DNA from: Romanomermis culicivorax
Lineage: Eukaryota; Nematoda; Enoplea; Mermithida; Mermithidae
Direction of reading: 5' to 3'
DNA: 64,000 nucleotides
Assembly (NCBI GenBank): GCA_963922205.1
Contig: CAWUHX010000019.1
Span: 920,278-984,277 of the forward strand
How positions within the stretch are numbered: position 1 is the first letter of the stretch; the number at the start of each line of letters is the position of its first letter. A program made the translations under genes and the position numbers. Shown in pieces: positions 30,900 through 42,903 of the stretch. The notes below the pieces were generated by a model. That model worked only from the letters and a program-made list of their open reading frames with translations. It searched no databases and was not told the DNA's origin.

Positions 30900-32229
30900 A
30901 GATCTAACTGCCGTTGCTCATCAACATCATTTTCTAGAACCCTGTTTTTGCTGTAGTTTTCTCTATTGTTTCCAATGTGTAAGCTATTTGTCCAGACAAC
31001 CATTCTTTAACCAATTTTTAGGTTAGAGTAGGATCTATTTCCATAGCCTGCGAGAAAAATTGTTGCCGACTACAGTAACCACTTCCAGGATTATAATATA
31101 TTTGTACTTCCTTCAATAATTTATCTATTTTCATATACAAGTGAAGAATGAAGTATCACAGGCATGGAGGGCTTTGGAGAATTTTTCGGCAAAGAGCCAA
31201 AATGCTTTCATGCTTATATTTTTTCATTTTTCAGGGTTTTAGCTCTGAATTTCCAACAATTCTTGTATTCAGCATTGAATTTTCTCCCAAAAAAATTTTG
31301 CAACAAACTCCATCATTTGATCATAAGCTTTATAATGCGTAAAAATCCCATTGGGGAATTGAAGGAGTTCTTGAAGGTTTTGTTCAGATAGATGACCACT
31401 CTACCTATAACCTGTTTGGGGATGATTATATCCATATAATGCAATGTGTTTCCACCGATTTAAGCGGATTTAGTAGTTATTTTGCAGCTGATGGATGTTG
31501 CCTGCTGGTACGCATTGGAACAGCTATAGCGGATCATTGCAAGGCAAATACTGTAGTTTCAGATTGAGTAGGCACGTTTTTTTCTCATTATCTGGCATGT
31601 TTTTCTACAGGCTTTACTTGTCTACAAGTCTAGCCTGCTTGGGCCCGCCTCTACATTATTTTTTGATTTTTTATCTTCTCAATGTCGAGAGATTACTTTA
31701 TTGTGTAATTTAATTAGAAACTTAATTAGAACTAGACACTTACGAAAATAACCATTTTTTTCCAAAAGTCTCAAGTACCAATTAAAATCAAGAAACCGAA
31801 GGTTTAATGATTATGGTTATCTATTTTTGGCTCAAAATAATTATTATGCGTCCATGGGTAAGTCTTGGGTCAGTAGAAAGCCCGTTGATGAAAGTCGAAC
31901 TCCTGGCTATCTTTTCTGCAGTGTCTTGGTTTCTCTTCTGGTTCACAAACTAGATTAATTGACACCCCCAGGGATTCTTAATAGATGATTAGTTTCAATT
32001 ATGATACTTAAGCTACACTTGCACTTGAGAGTTCAAGTTTTCCCCCTGCCTTTGTGTGCTGATTTGCATAATGTATACTTTACCATATCAGACATTAGTA
32101 AAAATATTTTCAAATTTGACTGATTATTAATCGGAGCAGTTTGCAAAAGATAGAATAAAACCCTTAATGACTCGCTATAATTCTGCAAGCATAATTCTTC
32201 AAACAAGATACCCTATTATCCCTTCAAAT

Positions 32230-33620
32230 TGTAACATCCAATAAGCCACTCAGCGGAGATGATCTTGAATCGATCGAAAAAATTGCTGGCAACCTCGACA
32301 ACATCGGAATTAGCTTTGATCATGAAAATACCATGATTCGCCTTCTATTGTGAACTATCAATGACACACTCAAGCCAGCGACCATCAAAAAGTTACGAAA
32401 ATTGTGGAGGAGTGTCAGCCCTACAATTTCAAAATCATCGATGGCACAATAAATGATTTTTGATTCAAGTTTATCAAGGTTTTCATCAGTCAAAGCAATA
32501 TGGCCATGTGTAACATTATACTGTTTTGATAATCTTCTGCGGACGATTTGCCGTGGACTGATGGAGTTTACCCCATTAACATTATGTGCCTCATCAATGC
32601 TGTGATGAATGCAAATCACACAAAGCAACTGAACAAGAAACTTGCATTTGACCGGCTAGACTATATTGAGGCAAGAACTAAATATAGTTTTGGTGGGTTA
32701 GCAAAATAACTTGATGAACACTCCCTCATATTATGTTATTCAGCCAATAATTCCCACTCTTAATGACTGTCTTTGATCTGTTCATATGCAGAATGTGGCA
32801 GATGGAGATATGGTGGAAGATACAGAAAAAATGTTCAAGAACATTGTTGATGTTCTGCTTTGCCGCCGACAAGAATTTGTTAGTATATTTTGGGAATGAT
32901 TGAGCGAGTCCAACAATCGGGTCACTTTACATCAAAACCTGGTAATCAAGACTGTAGTTATCTGCCAACCTCAAAGTGCAGGTGGAAAATAAAAGAAACA
33001 GGACAGCATTGTGCTCAAAGCAGAAAGGATTGCACCAAACAATTTCTTTTGCAAGGTAATTACTAATTATATAGCGAGGGAAGTGAATATCAGAAATTTT
33101 TGGCTTCGTCATTTCAGATAAAGAATGATGATAATTTGTGCTGTGCATGAGCACTTGTTACCTCTAAAGCAATCATCGATAATGACGCTCAATATAAAAC
33201 AATCATTCAAGTCCTAAAAAATTACGACATCAACGTGCTGGAGAATTAATGGAAATGGCTGGTATCGGAAACAAGATTGGACCAATTAGGATCCCTGATG
33301 ACCTTGACATGCTACAAACAGTGTTATCACATAATTATAAAATCAAAGTCAGGGATGTGATCTGGAGGGCTGTTGTGTAAAGATGATCCTTCGTTGTAAA
33401 GCATGTAACAAACGATATGCCTGCCAATGGTGAAGACCACAAGAGTGAATCGGGTGAATGTCCAGGCTGCAATGGCTCTCTGGCATGTACTGCAATTGGC
33501 CCAAATGTACATTGCAACGATTGTAATCACAATTTCACAAACCAGCTGTGCTTGGACATGGTCAATCATTCCACGAATGAGAATGGACAACAAGCACTGT
33601 GAGTTTAATTTTTGTATGAT
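32230..33620 (+). pseudogene. Decayed multi-exon gene, family unknown, copy 1
   Basis: Gene-like text in broken frames: near 32290 (NIGISFDHENTMIRLL), near 32790-33050 (VLLCRRQEFVSIFWE), a GT...TTTCAG intron at about 33055-33118, and a Cys-rich stretch near 33380-33560 (CKACNKRYACQ, CPGCNGSLACT, CNDCNHNF). The CxxC pairs suggest a zinc-binding end. The same remains, with different lesions, lie at 49990-51350. Function not recognised; it may be a host gene or part of a transposon. Confidence 0.35.
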
Positions 33621-33759
33621 ATTCAGTGCATCTACCAACTTTTCGCCTACCGTCATGTGCAATCCATATGTGATTATATCAAACGGTGCAAGACTTGCAA
33701 CACTTGCAACATCTTGTCGTATGCCCAAATCGACATGGCCGATGCATCAGAAAAATAAC

Positions 33760-33832
33760 GCTCGCTGAGGGGCTCGAACCCTCGACTTTCTGCATACAAG
33801 GCAGACGTGCTATCCAACTGCGCTAACTGAGC
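33760..33832 (-). tRNA. tRNA-Thr(TGT)-like, copy 1 unit a
   Basis: 73 nt with a paired anticodon stem (TCTGC/GCAGA), loop triplet TGT, and a paired T arm (GAGGG TTCGAGC CCCTC). Two acceptor mismatches are seen. It may be a SINE-like relic inside the MITE rather than a working tRNA. Confidence 0.45.
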
Positions 33833-34011
33833 CATGTGGATGGTTCAGAAATTGTGGTTGTAGTGGTTGTGGTGAGTAGGGGGCACGCCGCCTAATGAAT
33901 AGAAAGACGCACCATTAAAACACACCTCCTCCTTCGAGGAGGAAGGGCCCCTGGCACAGTCACTCATGTCATATGTCCAAATCCACATGGCCAGCACGTC
34001 AGAAAAATAAC

Positions 34012-34085
34012 GCTAGGATAGGAGCTCGAACCCTCGACCTTCTGCATACAAGGCAGACGCGCTTTCCAACTGTGCTAACGGAGTC
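34012..34085 (-). pseudogene. tRNA-Thr-like pseudogene, copy 1 unit b
   Basis: Same anticodon and T arm as unit a, but the acceptor stem no longer pairs (GACTCCG with TCCTAGC) and the T stem carries a change. Confidence 0.5.
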
Positions 34086-34121
34086 ACGTGGATGGTTCAG
34101 AAATTGTGGTGGTAGTGGTGG

Positions 34122-35127
34122 TGTAAGTTTATTGGTATGGGGTTTGTATTACATAGATTACAGGTTACTGTAGCAGGACTGGCGCGATCGAACGTTTATT
34201 TACTGCAGGGCTGTTCGAAATGAGAAACTTACCTGCGGTTTTTATTCTGTGAGAAAATGACAGAGCAATTTCAGAATGTGTGTGATTTAAGAATTGAACG
34301 TAGTCCATACTCGAGTCTTATGAATCATAGAACCGAGAATGATGGGAAATTGTGATGAGTATTTGGACTTCGATTGTTTTACTGTAGTCGACTCGAGATG
34401 GTATTCGATAAACGATGAGAATGAACGATTCTAAGTTGTATATCAGTTGGGATGGACGTTTCTATATTTCCCATGAACCCAAAAGACGATTGGACCGATT
34501 TGGGTTTTGTAATTTATTGAGGACTTTTATATGTAAAACATGCAGAATAGTTTTATAGACGAAATGTAAAAAGACGATAGAATATACAATAGAATAATGA
34601 CATAAAACGAGCAGAAAATATTGGAACGGGCAGAAATTATAGGCGGACAGATGGGATAGGGAAAGAGAAAAACAGCTGTCGGTCGAGGAAATGGGAAAAG
34701 GGAAGGGAGCGAAAACCGACTGAAAAATGAACAAGAAATGTGGTTTATATATGGAAAAAGATACATAAAGACTATCTTAAAAACTAGTCACGTGATGCAA
34801 TGAAAGCTAGTAATTTGGAGAGGAGGCGGCTAGATAGAATAGTGAAAGAAAGAGGTTGGACGATTATGATTCAGAAAATATTATGATGAAAAAGTAGAAT
34901 TAAGAAAGAAGAAAGTTTTTAGGAAGTTTTAGGCATAAAAATATTTGGCAAGATGGAAAGAAATGATAAGATGAAAAAGTAGAAGTATGATAAAATCAAT
35001 AGGAATAAAGAGAAAATAATGAAAATTGATGCAAAATGATCGGAGAACTGAGACTTTAAATGAGGTGAGGAGGAGAACCAGTGATATTACAGTAATGATT
35101 ACTTACAGTAATTCCAGGATTCTCACA
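34122..35127. mobile_element. Insertion of ~1 kb, possible solo LTR
   Basis: Present in copy 1 and absent from copy 2, so its limits are defined by comparison. It starts TGTAAGTTTATT and ends ATTCTCACA (TG...CA). GTGGTGG lies on both sides, although the site is a GTG-rich repeat so the duplication length is uncertain. No coding sequence is credible. A solo LTR fits best; other insertions are possible. Confidence 0.5.
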
Positions 35128-36857
35128 GTGGTGGTGAATGTGAGGCATGCGGCATAATAAATAGCCAGATGCACCACTATAGCATGCATCGGCATAAACT
35201 TAGTGGCTCATTTTCAGATAATAGGGCCTCTAATATTTTTGTTGTCACTAATATTTTTGTTGTCATCATTTGTTGATATTTACAAAATATCTTGGTTCTA
35301 CACCCATATCATTCACATTCACCCACTCAAATTTATTAAATTATGAGACAAACCATTCATTATCCCGAGTGTTATTTTTCTGATGCACCAGCCATGTGGA
35401 TTTGGGCATACGACAATCTTATTGAAGACTCGACATGAAAAATAGCATAGATGTGATCATTTTGATTGTCTTACATGCAAACTGTACATTCCCCGAGAAT
35501 GACATAAATTCCGGCCCGCCAGTTATGAAAAGGTGGAGAAGAAGCAAGGGAAACGTCAGCCCATAGTCATTCTTTTTCCATTTTAATTTTTCAAATCCAG
35601 GGGTTTAGCAAGGGATCGACCTTAATGCATGGAGTTTCAAGCCAGGTCAGCCTCTCAAGTCAGAGCAATCTACACAGATACCTACATACTAAGGCTGAGA
35701 ATGAAAGACTGAGATGCATTGATCTGAGAAGCCAACCCAAATGGCTAAACCTTTGATTCCTCGATTTGAGTTGGTGCTAAAATCAAATTTCAGAAGCCTT
35801 CAGCGACGTTTTAACAATTTATCAAACAAAATTTCACTAAAGCTTTCTTGTCAACAAGTCGATGATGAAAATAAGAAAAGGAGTGGGCAGCAACGTTACT
35901 ATACATCGTTTATTCGAAAATGATCGAATTCAATACAGAAAAAAACTAGTAAAGTTATTACTGTAATCAATGAGCCAATATATTTATTAGTGAGTAGAAA
36001 ACAGAACAACTGAGAATTTCCATCAATAATTTAGACAACTTATCGAAATTCCTCGAATATCACTCAGTTATTGATGCAGTTCTGTCCGAATCGAAAGTGG
36101 TTGAGCATGATGTTTTTCTACGGAATAATGTTTTCCACCAAGTGAAAGCTGCGTATCAAATTGAATATAATATTATGGTTTTCGCTGCAGCAATTTAGAA
36201 TTTAATACACACCATCCTCGAACGACCATCTTAAACGGTGAATAGCCGAATTCCCAGATCAGCTGTGAACCGTTCTGCTATTTCTTGCAAGCCAAAAGAC
36301 CTCATTGTAATCAATCAGTCCACTTCTAGCGATACAGCATGACATGGAAAACTGCCCAGCTGTGAATGAAATTCATCAGAGCATGTAACGTTGAATATCA
36401 CCACTTACTTATTTGGTGTCATTTGATTTATTTTGTTAAAAATTGCATGACAAAATGATTTTTTGTTTCGCCAAAATTGAAGGAAACCAGACAAAATTTT
36501 TTTCCGACGTTTTTGATACGAAAAACATTTCTTATCTCTAGAAAAATTGACCATTTTTATCAAAACGACTTATCAGAAAACGAAAAGCACTCGTTATAGT
36601 ATACCAGTGATGTTCAACGCGTAAGTAAACATTTCTCATTATATTTTAGTAGTTATTAAAAATGGTACCCTGGTGAACTTCATTTCTTTTTTTGAATTTG
36701 AGATGCAATCCAATTTCTTTTTTTTTTTTGAAAATCAAGACGCATTTGATTTACTTTCTTTTTGAAATCAGAGTGTACTTCATCACAATATATTTGCAAC
36801 TGGATTTCATGTGTGCTAAATCAGAAAATGTTGTGTACATTTTTAATTTAATTTTAT

Positions 36858-37540
36858 TGTCAATATCGTAAATTACGATTTAAAACTTGAGTTACAAATT
36901 GTGATTTTTTATGTGTTATCAACAATTTCCACAAGTTTTTTTAAAGTCTCATACACATTTTTCTGGTTGTGACAAAAAAATAAATCAATTCAAGATGTCT
37001 TAATACTCCATTCGTTGTTATATGATAGAAGCAGTACGACCTAAAAACACAGGGAATTTTTTAGCTGTTCAGATGGACCTAGACTATACATGTTCCTCGG
37101 AAGTTTGGAAGATTCCTGATCCCAAAATCCCGGCTGATCCCCGGCAGAAACATGGATGACCCCCATCAGAATATTCATTTTCTGGGATTTTTTGCATTTT
37201 TATACGAAAACTTGGAAACTTCATGTAGAAAATGCTGAAATTATGAGAAAAAATTACTGTTCTTTTGTTGGAACTGAAAGAGCACATTGAGAAACATCTA
37301 TGTTCTTATGTTCTGACCTATTTTAACTGAGTTCTGAGCACTCTATGAAAAAATTTGTGCCTAAAACAGAAAAAAGCATTTTCTAATGCTTAATGAACAA
37401 TTTTTAACTAAAATTCGTAAGGCGAATGTGGATCATTACAGTTTTTGTAAAAAATGCATTCAATCGAAGCATCATCACAGATCAGGTTTCATTTTCACTT
37501 TTTGTACTTTTTAAACATTTTCACTTTTTATACTTTTTTA
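36858..37540. other. No gene seen
   Basis: AT-rich spacer between the duplication and the protease-like gene. T-rich sequence ending TTTTTTTAG lies 7 bases before the next ATG and could be a cis or spliced-leader acceptor. Confidence 0.4.
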
Positions 37541-37549
37541 GAATAAATA

Positions 37550-40365
37550 ATGACTAAGATATTTGATTTTTCGATCCTTTTCGTAATTTGTGTGACGTCC
37601 ACAGAAGCCTTCGTTACCTGCCGACTAAGCGATGGTCGAAGATTGGGTAATGGCTCAAGTGCGTTCGTCAGTTGTGACACAAAATGCACTTGTTTAATGC
37701 ACTCGAGCTATTCTTACACCCTGTGCGAAGCTACTTGCCTGAGTAATATTACGACGCTGGGTTTGTCTTACGGTTCGGAAACCGGGCAATTTTTGCTGCA
37801 GACAAGAACAATGCCCAACGGACGTTAAATTGGATCAGTGTTCATCAGTAAACTCGGCAGATGGAGATTCAACTATTCCTTGGCACATTCGTATAAAAAA
37901 TAATGGTGCGGAGACGTGTGCCGGTGTGATGTTGCCTCCAACCAGGTATGGATAATGGTAATTGTGGTTTGACATGAGGTAACATAAGACCTACTCAAAC
38001 TACATAAACCCGTAATCATATTGACGGTTTACAAAGAACGACCTGGACATTGCAATGGTTATGATCAAATCATACTCAAGGCTGGCAGTATCAGACAAGG
38101 AGTCTACAAGTGATCTTTTTCCAAGTGAGCGATTCCCAACTGAGCGAATTCTCATGTGAGCGATTCCCATGTGGGCGATACCCATTTGAGCGAATTCCCA
38201 TGTGAGCGACTCCCATGTGAGCGATTCCCATTTGAGCGAATTCCCAAGTCAGCGACATCCACATTGGGCTATTCCAAATGATTGATCGAGACTGTAATAA
38301 CAGTTTCTTCATATTTTCCTTCTTTACCTTATATTTTTCTTTGTATCTTCTTTTTTTTTCTTTCATTTTCTGTGTGCATTGCTTATGTTTTCTTTTATGT
38401 ATGCTTTTTATCTTTCGTCCGTGCTCACTTTTATTTTCTTCCTTCCTGTCATCAACTTTTTTCTTTTTTGCTCATGAAACAACACATTTCAAGTTGTCAT
38501 TTTAAATAGCTGGAGTCTCCTGTATAATCCTTGTACAGTTCGACATGCTCGAGTAAGTGTAAAAATTCTCGTAAAATCATAAACACAAGATTGCCGTAAC
38601 GATCAAAATATAAAGAGGAAGGAAACGCCAACAAAAATGAAAACATTAAGAATAAGTGGAAATAGGTGGAGAAGCACTAGAATAAGAAAGAAAGCATGAA
38701 AACAGTGAAAAGAAAGAAGAAGCAGAATGGAGAAAGCAGCAACAAATTAAGAAAAGATTGAAAAGAAGAAACGAAAAAAAGAAAGAAAAAAAATGGAAAT
38801 AAGAAACAAAAAAGAAAGAATCAGGAGAGATTAAAGGCAAAAAACTGAGCTGGAAAGTAATGAGGAAAAAATCACAAAGGATACAATTATATAGGAAACA
38901 GAGTGTGCCAAATGTATAAAAAGTGTAAGGCAGACTATGTTTATTAAAAATGACAACTTGTAATTTGTTGCTTCATGAGCAAAAATAGAAAAGTAGATGA
39001 AGAGAAAAACGAAAATGATAAGAGCAGAGACAAAAGATGAAAACGTAAAAAATATCAAAACATTAACAATACACATAAAAAAGAAAGAAAAAAATACGTA
39101 CATAGAAAAATATAAGGTGGAGAGGGAAAATATGAGGAAAGTGTTATTACATTGTCGATCGCTCGTTTGGAATCACCCAGTTGTTATTCGTTCATTTAGG
39201 AATTGCTCAGAATCCCTTAATTGGAAATTTGCTTGCTTAGAAACTCGCTACATTGGGAATCGTTCACTTGGGAATTACTTGAGGATCTCTCACTTGGGAA
39301 TCACTCTCTTGGGAATCACTCACTTGGGGATAACTCACATGAGAATACCACTCTACAAAAATGTTAGCTCATAATATACATTCAATCATAAAAGTATTCA
39401 AAATTCTACAGTTATAAAGGAATCCTTATCCGGAGCCGTTCCAGAAAATGAACAGCCACTGCTGCTTAGTTGAACGTAAACATTTGAATTCATTGAATTA
39501 AGGTCGTGCCCTATTGTCATAAAGGATTCCATTGTGTGATTTTTCTCTGATATATTATTCCGTAAGGCATACTGTAATTTGGGGGTATGATATAAGATTT
39601 GGATGTGGTATCAATGGGTAAGCATAAAGTTGGACAAAATCGCATGCCATAAGGACATTATTCCTTTATAAGAAATAAGACGATCGTATCATTTGCTATA
39701 ACCTCGAATATTTTTGTAAATATGCTCCATCCCCATAAAAATGTAACTGATCTGTCTGATATGTGAATACGAGAAACTCAATGGTGTTCCCAATGAAAGC
39801 AATCCCGTCAAGTTAACAGGATGAGACGATTTTTCTTCTCTTCTGCAGGCGCGTCATCACAAAAATAGGTTGTGGCGATGAAAGTAGCATCTTAATTGGA
39901 AATGATGGTGAAGAATACACAACTCAGGTGGTCAATCATGAGCCGCATCTCGGAATAAGCACATTGATTGCAGTGAATTCCCACAAGAATATAATGCCCG
40001 GCTTTCACGATATCAACCCTGCACCGGATGAAAATTTCTGCCGCAGCTATCCAAGCACGAATTGCGTTTTGTTCGTTTCGTATTCCGATCCACGAAACGG
40101 CGGCAGGTCCGGTCGACTGGCCGGCATTTTATCCAACGATACACAATGTGCCAACAAAAACCGGCACCCTAAAACAAAATGTGTGCAGGTGACGCAATCG
40201 CCCGGGGTGTGCCAGAATTTGAGCAGTGGTTCCGGAGTCTACTTGCAGGTTAATGGCTTCCCGTACTTGGTGGGCATTTTGGCCGTGGATCAGGCGTGCA
40301 ATCAAGAAATGCCCACCCTGATACCTTTCTATGATGTATGCAATGATATCCAGAATGTAAAATGA
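37550..40365 (+). CDS. Serine-protease-like secreted protein, probably inactive
   Basis: ATG 37550 starts a signal peptide (IFDFSILFVICVTSTEAF), then a Cys-rich VWC-like module (CDTKCTC, CEATC). The trypsin-like domain starts before 37945 (STIPWHIRI, ETCAGVML) and goes on in the exon 39849-40365 after an intron of 1903 bp (GTATGG...CTGCAG, frame kept, TR/R). A further short intron or a frame change near 37730-37800 is needed to join the first two parts; I could not place it. Where trypsins have VLTAAHC this protein reads VITKIGC, so the catalytic His is lost. The Ser motif is SGSGVYL in place of GDSGGPL. A pseudoprotease role, such as binding or regulation, is inferred. Confidence 0.65.
38116..39360. 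mobile_element. Foldback element in the protease intron
   Basis: Two ~400-bp arms, 38116-38515 and about 38937-39355, are inverted copies. The outer parts are made of ~20-bp units (GAGCGATTCCCAT-like; complement in the right arm), the inner parts are long pyrimidine (left) and purine (right) stretches, and both end at CTCATGAA..CAACA. About 420 bp separate them. It is probably a foldback or MITE insertion that lengthened this intron. Confidence 0.7.
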
Positions 40366-41538
40366 TTAAAAAGTAAATATGCTCATATTCACAATGAAGT
40401 TTGACCAAGTTGAAGTTATCCTTGTCTAAAACACAATGGCTCAAATTTTAATAGTGGACTATTATAAAATTAGTACATTGACCAAATATATGGCCTCGAC
40501 TGAAGGCCCAGTGGCACAACTTATTCCTTTGGAACGATGGAAAAAGCAGCGTCCGTAGAAATAACCTTAAAAGTTCTCGCGTGAAAGCCTGAAATTTGGC
40601 CTTTTTGGCACTTCTCTAACAATTACGAGTGCTACGAGTCAATGTTTATATTGTACGACCTTCTGGGTATTATTCACCAGATTGCTGTAAATTAAAACTT
40701 GCTTTCCCCGAGTTCTAAAAACCATCTCATTGACAATAATATATTTTCGTGGCACATATACTATGCAGCCCTGTTTGAAATGGTGATTTTTTGTGACCTT
40801 CCGTTGACGAGCTCCTCATAGATTGCATTTATTATCTTATTGATCTTTGTTGTTTAAATGGCAATGACTGTTTTTTCCACACATAATTAACTATCCCCAT
40901 CCATGTAATTGGATCTGGATCCGAACAGTCATCCTATCACTGAATATCTTATGTTAATGTAAAACACAAATCACAATATGACTTTTGGGTTTTCTTGAAA
41001 TTCATTTATATATTGTTGATTTTTCCGGGCTCTGGGGCCTTATTTCATGATTATAAAACGTTTTGTGAAAATCCTAAAGTTTCTAAAGTATGTATTCTTT
41101 TCTTGACTTTGAATTTGCATTTAATTGCAAGTTTCCATTCAAATTCCATGTTTTTGGTGCGTAAACACTTCAATTCCAGAATTAAAATCAGAATTTGATG
41201 TCAATGTGGCGTCATGTGAATCAACCAAAGCTTTGGATCAAGATTGCTTTGGAACAAAGTTTGATAATGAGAACCCCAGAAGGAGTCGTGCCACATCTTC
41301 TAGCACGTCACACTGTGGGCAAAATACTAAACGAGTGCTATTAGCCCTGAAAAAAAGCTTCTACAGTATGAACAACAAAAAGTGGAGTTGAAGCAACTAA
41401 AACTTGTTGCGATTCAAGGAGAGATTGCTATTTTTTTTTAACCTTTTTTGAACCGAAGCAATTTTGAACCTTTTCAGTTGATCGGAACTATTAAATGTAT
41501 TAAATTTAACTTTATTTGAAAAATTCCTCAAAATCAAA
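40366..41538. other. Spacer; possible gene remnant near 41180-41440
   Basis: Near 41180-41440 plus-strand text in two frames (SEFDVNVASCES, then LLQYEQQKVELKQLKL) looks like a broken coiled-coil end of a gene, perhaps from a transposon. No start or full frame can be set. The rest is AT-rich without features. Confidence 0.25.
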
Positions 41539-42147
41539 TTAGTGGAAACAATCGTGAGTTTCGCCTTTGATTTTCAATTCTAGATTGATCGAACCGATAT
41601 CCATCGTCTGTTCCGAATCGATGTACTTTTTTGGCACGGTCATCGACCATTTCCTGTCACAACGCTGTGCAAAATAAAAAAATGTCTATTGTATATTGTA
41701 CGTTCATGTCACCAAATAACAACTAACCAGCACTCCTTTTCTGCAAGTATGATAAACTTTGATGGTCGGTTCAATACGGCCGACTTCTACTTCCTTTCCG
41801 GAAAGGAAAAAAGCCGGTGTGATCGGTTTTAGTAGATGCCATCTTATCGTCACTTACTGTAAAATAAAATATGTCAAGTGCAGATAAAGTTTACTGTAAT
41901 ACTTCTCACTGTAACTCTGCCGAAAATGATTCAAAGGAGAAGCATCACAGTAACCAAACTCACCTGTATCTTTATCGACTAATTTGACCAAAACTCCGGT
42001 AGCCGGCATTTTGCCGCAAAAGAAGCTACCTTGAACCGATACTTTTTGTTTTTGACCTGGTTTCATAAAATTCAAAATGCCCGAATCAACTTGGACCAGA
42101 AAAACTATGCTGTAAAAAATCATATTCATGAACTTGACGCAATACAT
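41539..42147 (-). CDS. Transthyretin-like (TTL) family secreted protein, 3 exons
   Basis: Exons 42147-41964, 41856-41728 and 41664-41539, introns of 107 and 63 bp with GT...CAG. The signal peptide is within residues 1-25 (MIFYSIVFLVQVDSG). TTL family wording follows: KVSVQGSFFCGKMPATGVLVKLVDKDTG, here quoted in parts (KVSVQGSFFCG; VLVKLVDKDTG), then IEPTIKVYHTC, then CDRKWSMTVPKKYI and ending GETHDCFH. TTL proteins are a large nematode family, mostly secreted, some in axon or corpse recognition. Exon 2 contains a 1-nt frame shift in a run of six T (plus strand GGAAAAAAG, near 41811); with one T fewer the family frame is continuous. It may be a pseudogene or a sequencing slip. Confidence 0.8.
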
Positions 42148-42481
42148 CGTGTTCAAATTTTGGAGACGAGACTAGAAATTTCCAGCAAGGCATATTGATA
42201 TATAGCAACTTTTTGGGAAAAACAAAGTTTGAAAAGTTGCGGAAGTGCTTTTGTGATGCTGCATCTCATGAAAATAAATGATGTTTTTGAAGTTCGTAAC
42301 AATAGAAAAAAACTTAATAAGGTAAGTAAAATATGACAGAAAAAAGAAGGCTAGAGAAAAGTAGTACTGAAAAAAGTGAAAAGTAAACAGAAAATCTCTT
42401 TACCATGTTAACAATATAAATAAAGGGGCTAGGTGCTTCTACACAATTGCCTACTGTAGGTTATTCAATACAGTTTCTTGT

Positions 42482-42903
42482 GGCTTATGCTTAGGCTTAT
42501 GCGTAGGATTAGGCTTATGCCTAGGCTTAGGCTTTGACTTAAGCTTAAGCTCAGGCTTAGGCTCAGGCTTAGGTTTAGGCTTAGGCTTAGGCTAAGGCCT
42601 AGGTTCAGGATTGGGCCTACGCTTAGGCTTAGGCTTAGCATCAGGCTTAGGCTTAGCATCAGGCTTAGGCTTAGGCTTAGGCTTAGGCTTAGGCTTAGGC
42701 TTAGGCTTAGTCTTAGGCTTAGGCTTAGGCTTAGGCTTAGGCTTAGGCTTAGGCTTAGGCTTAGGCTTAGGCATAGGCTTAGGCTTAGGCTTAGGCTTAG
42801 GCTTAGGCTTAGGCTTAGGCTTAGGCTTAGGCTTAGGCTTAGGCTTAGGCTTAGGCTTAGGCTTAGGCATAGGCTTAGGCTTAGGCTTAGGCTTAGGATT
42901 AAG
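42482..42903 (+). repeat. Interstitial telomere-type repeat (TTAGGC)n
   Basis: About 70 units of TTAGGC on the plus strand. 42612-42903 is nearly pure with a few TCAGGC, ATAGGC and TTAGTC variants; the first 130 bases are degenerate. TTAGGC is the telomere unit of most nematodes. It starts about 335 bases upstream of the TTL gene. Confidence 0.95.

Larger units (their letters stand above)
33714..35416. mobile_element. MITE-like element with tRNA-like units, copy 1
   Basis: Bounded by inverted ends starting TTGTCGTATGCCCAAATC and extending about 45 bases to CAGAAAAATAACGC. Inside are two tRNA-like units, each preceded by a variant of the same terminal sequence, then a body rich in GTG repeats. 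The solo-LTR-like insertion at 34122-35127 lies within it. Without that insert it would be about 700 bp, as in copy 2. Confidence 0.6.
30514..36857. repeat. Segmental duplication, copy 1
   Basis: Matches 48246-53561 along its whole length with scattered single-base and short indel differences. It is longer because of a ~1-kb insertion at 34122-35127. The left edge is cut by the LTR of element B. No intact gene is present; it holds a LINE relic, decayed exons, and a MITE-like element with tRNA-like units. Confidence 0.9.

Noticed and set aside
38000..38366. Frames with repeats of MGIAHMG on the minus strand
   Set aside because: Translation of the ~20-bp minisatellite in the foldback arm.
38100..39360. 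CRISPR-like array, because of regularly spaced ~20-bp units
   Set aside because: Units are contiguous without unique spacers, are inverted in the second arm, and the DNA is animal nuclear sequence.
40995..41391. Possible small secreted protein gene (ILLIFPGSGALF) with an intron
   Set aside because: The frame opens with TTG, the donor and acceptor phases do not agree, and the second part looks like a broken coiled-coil gene.
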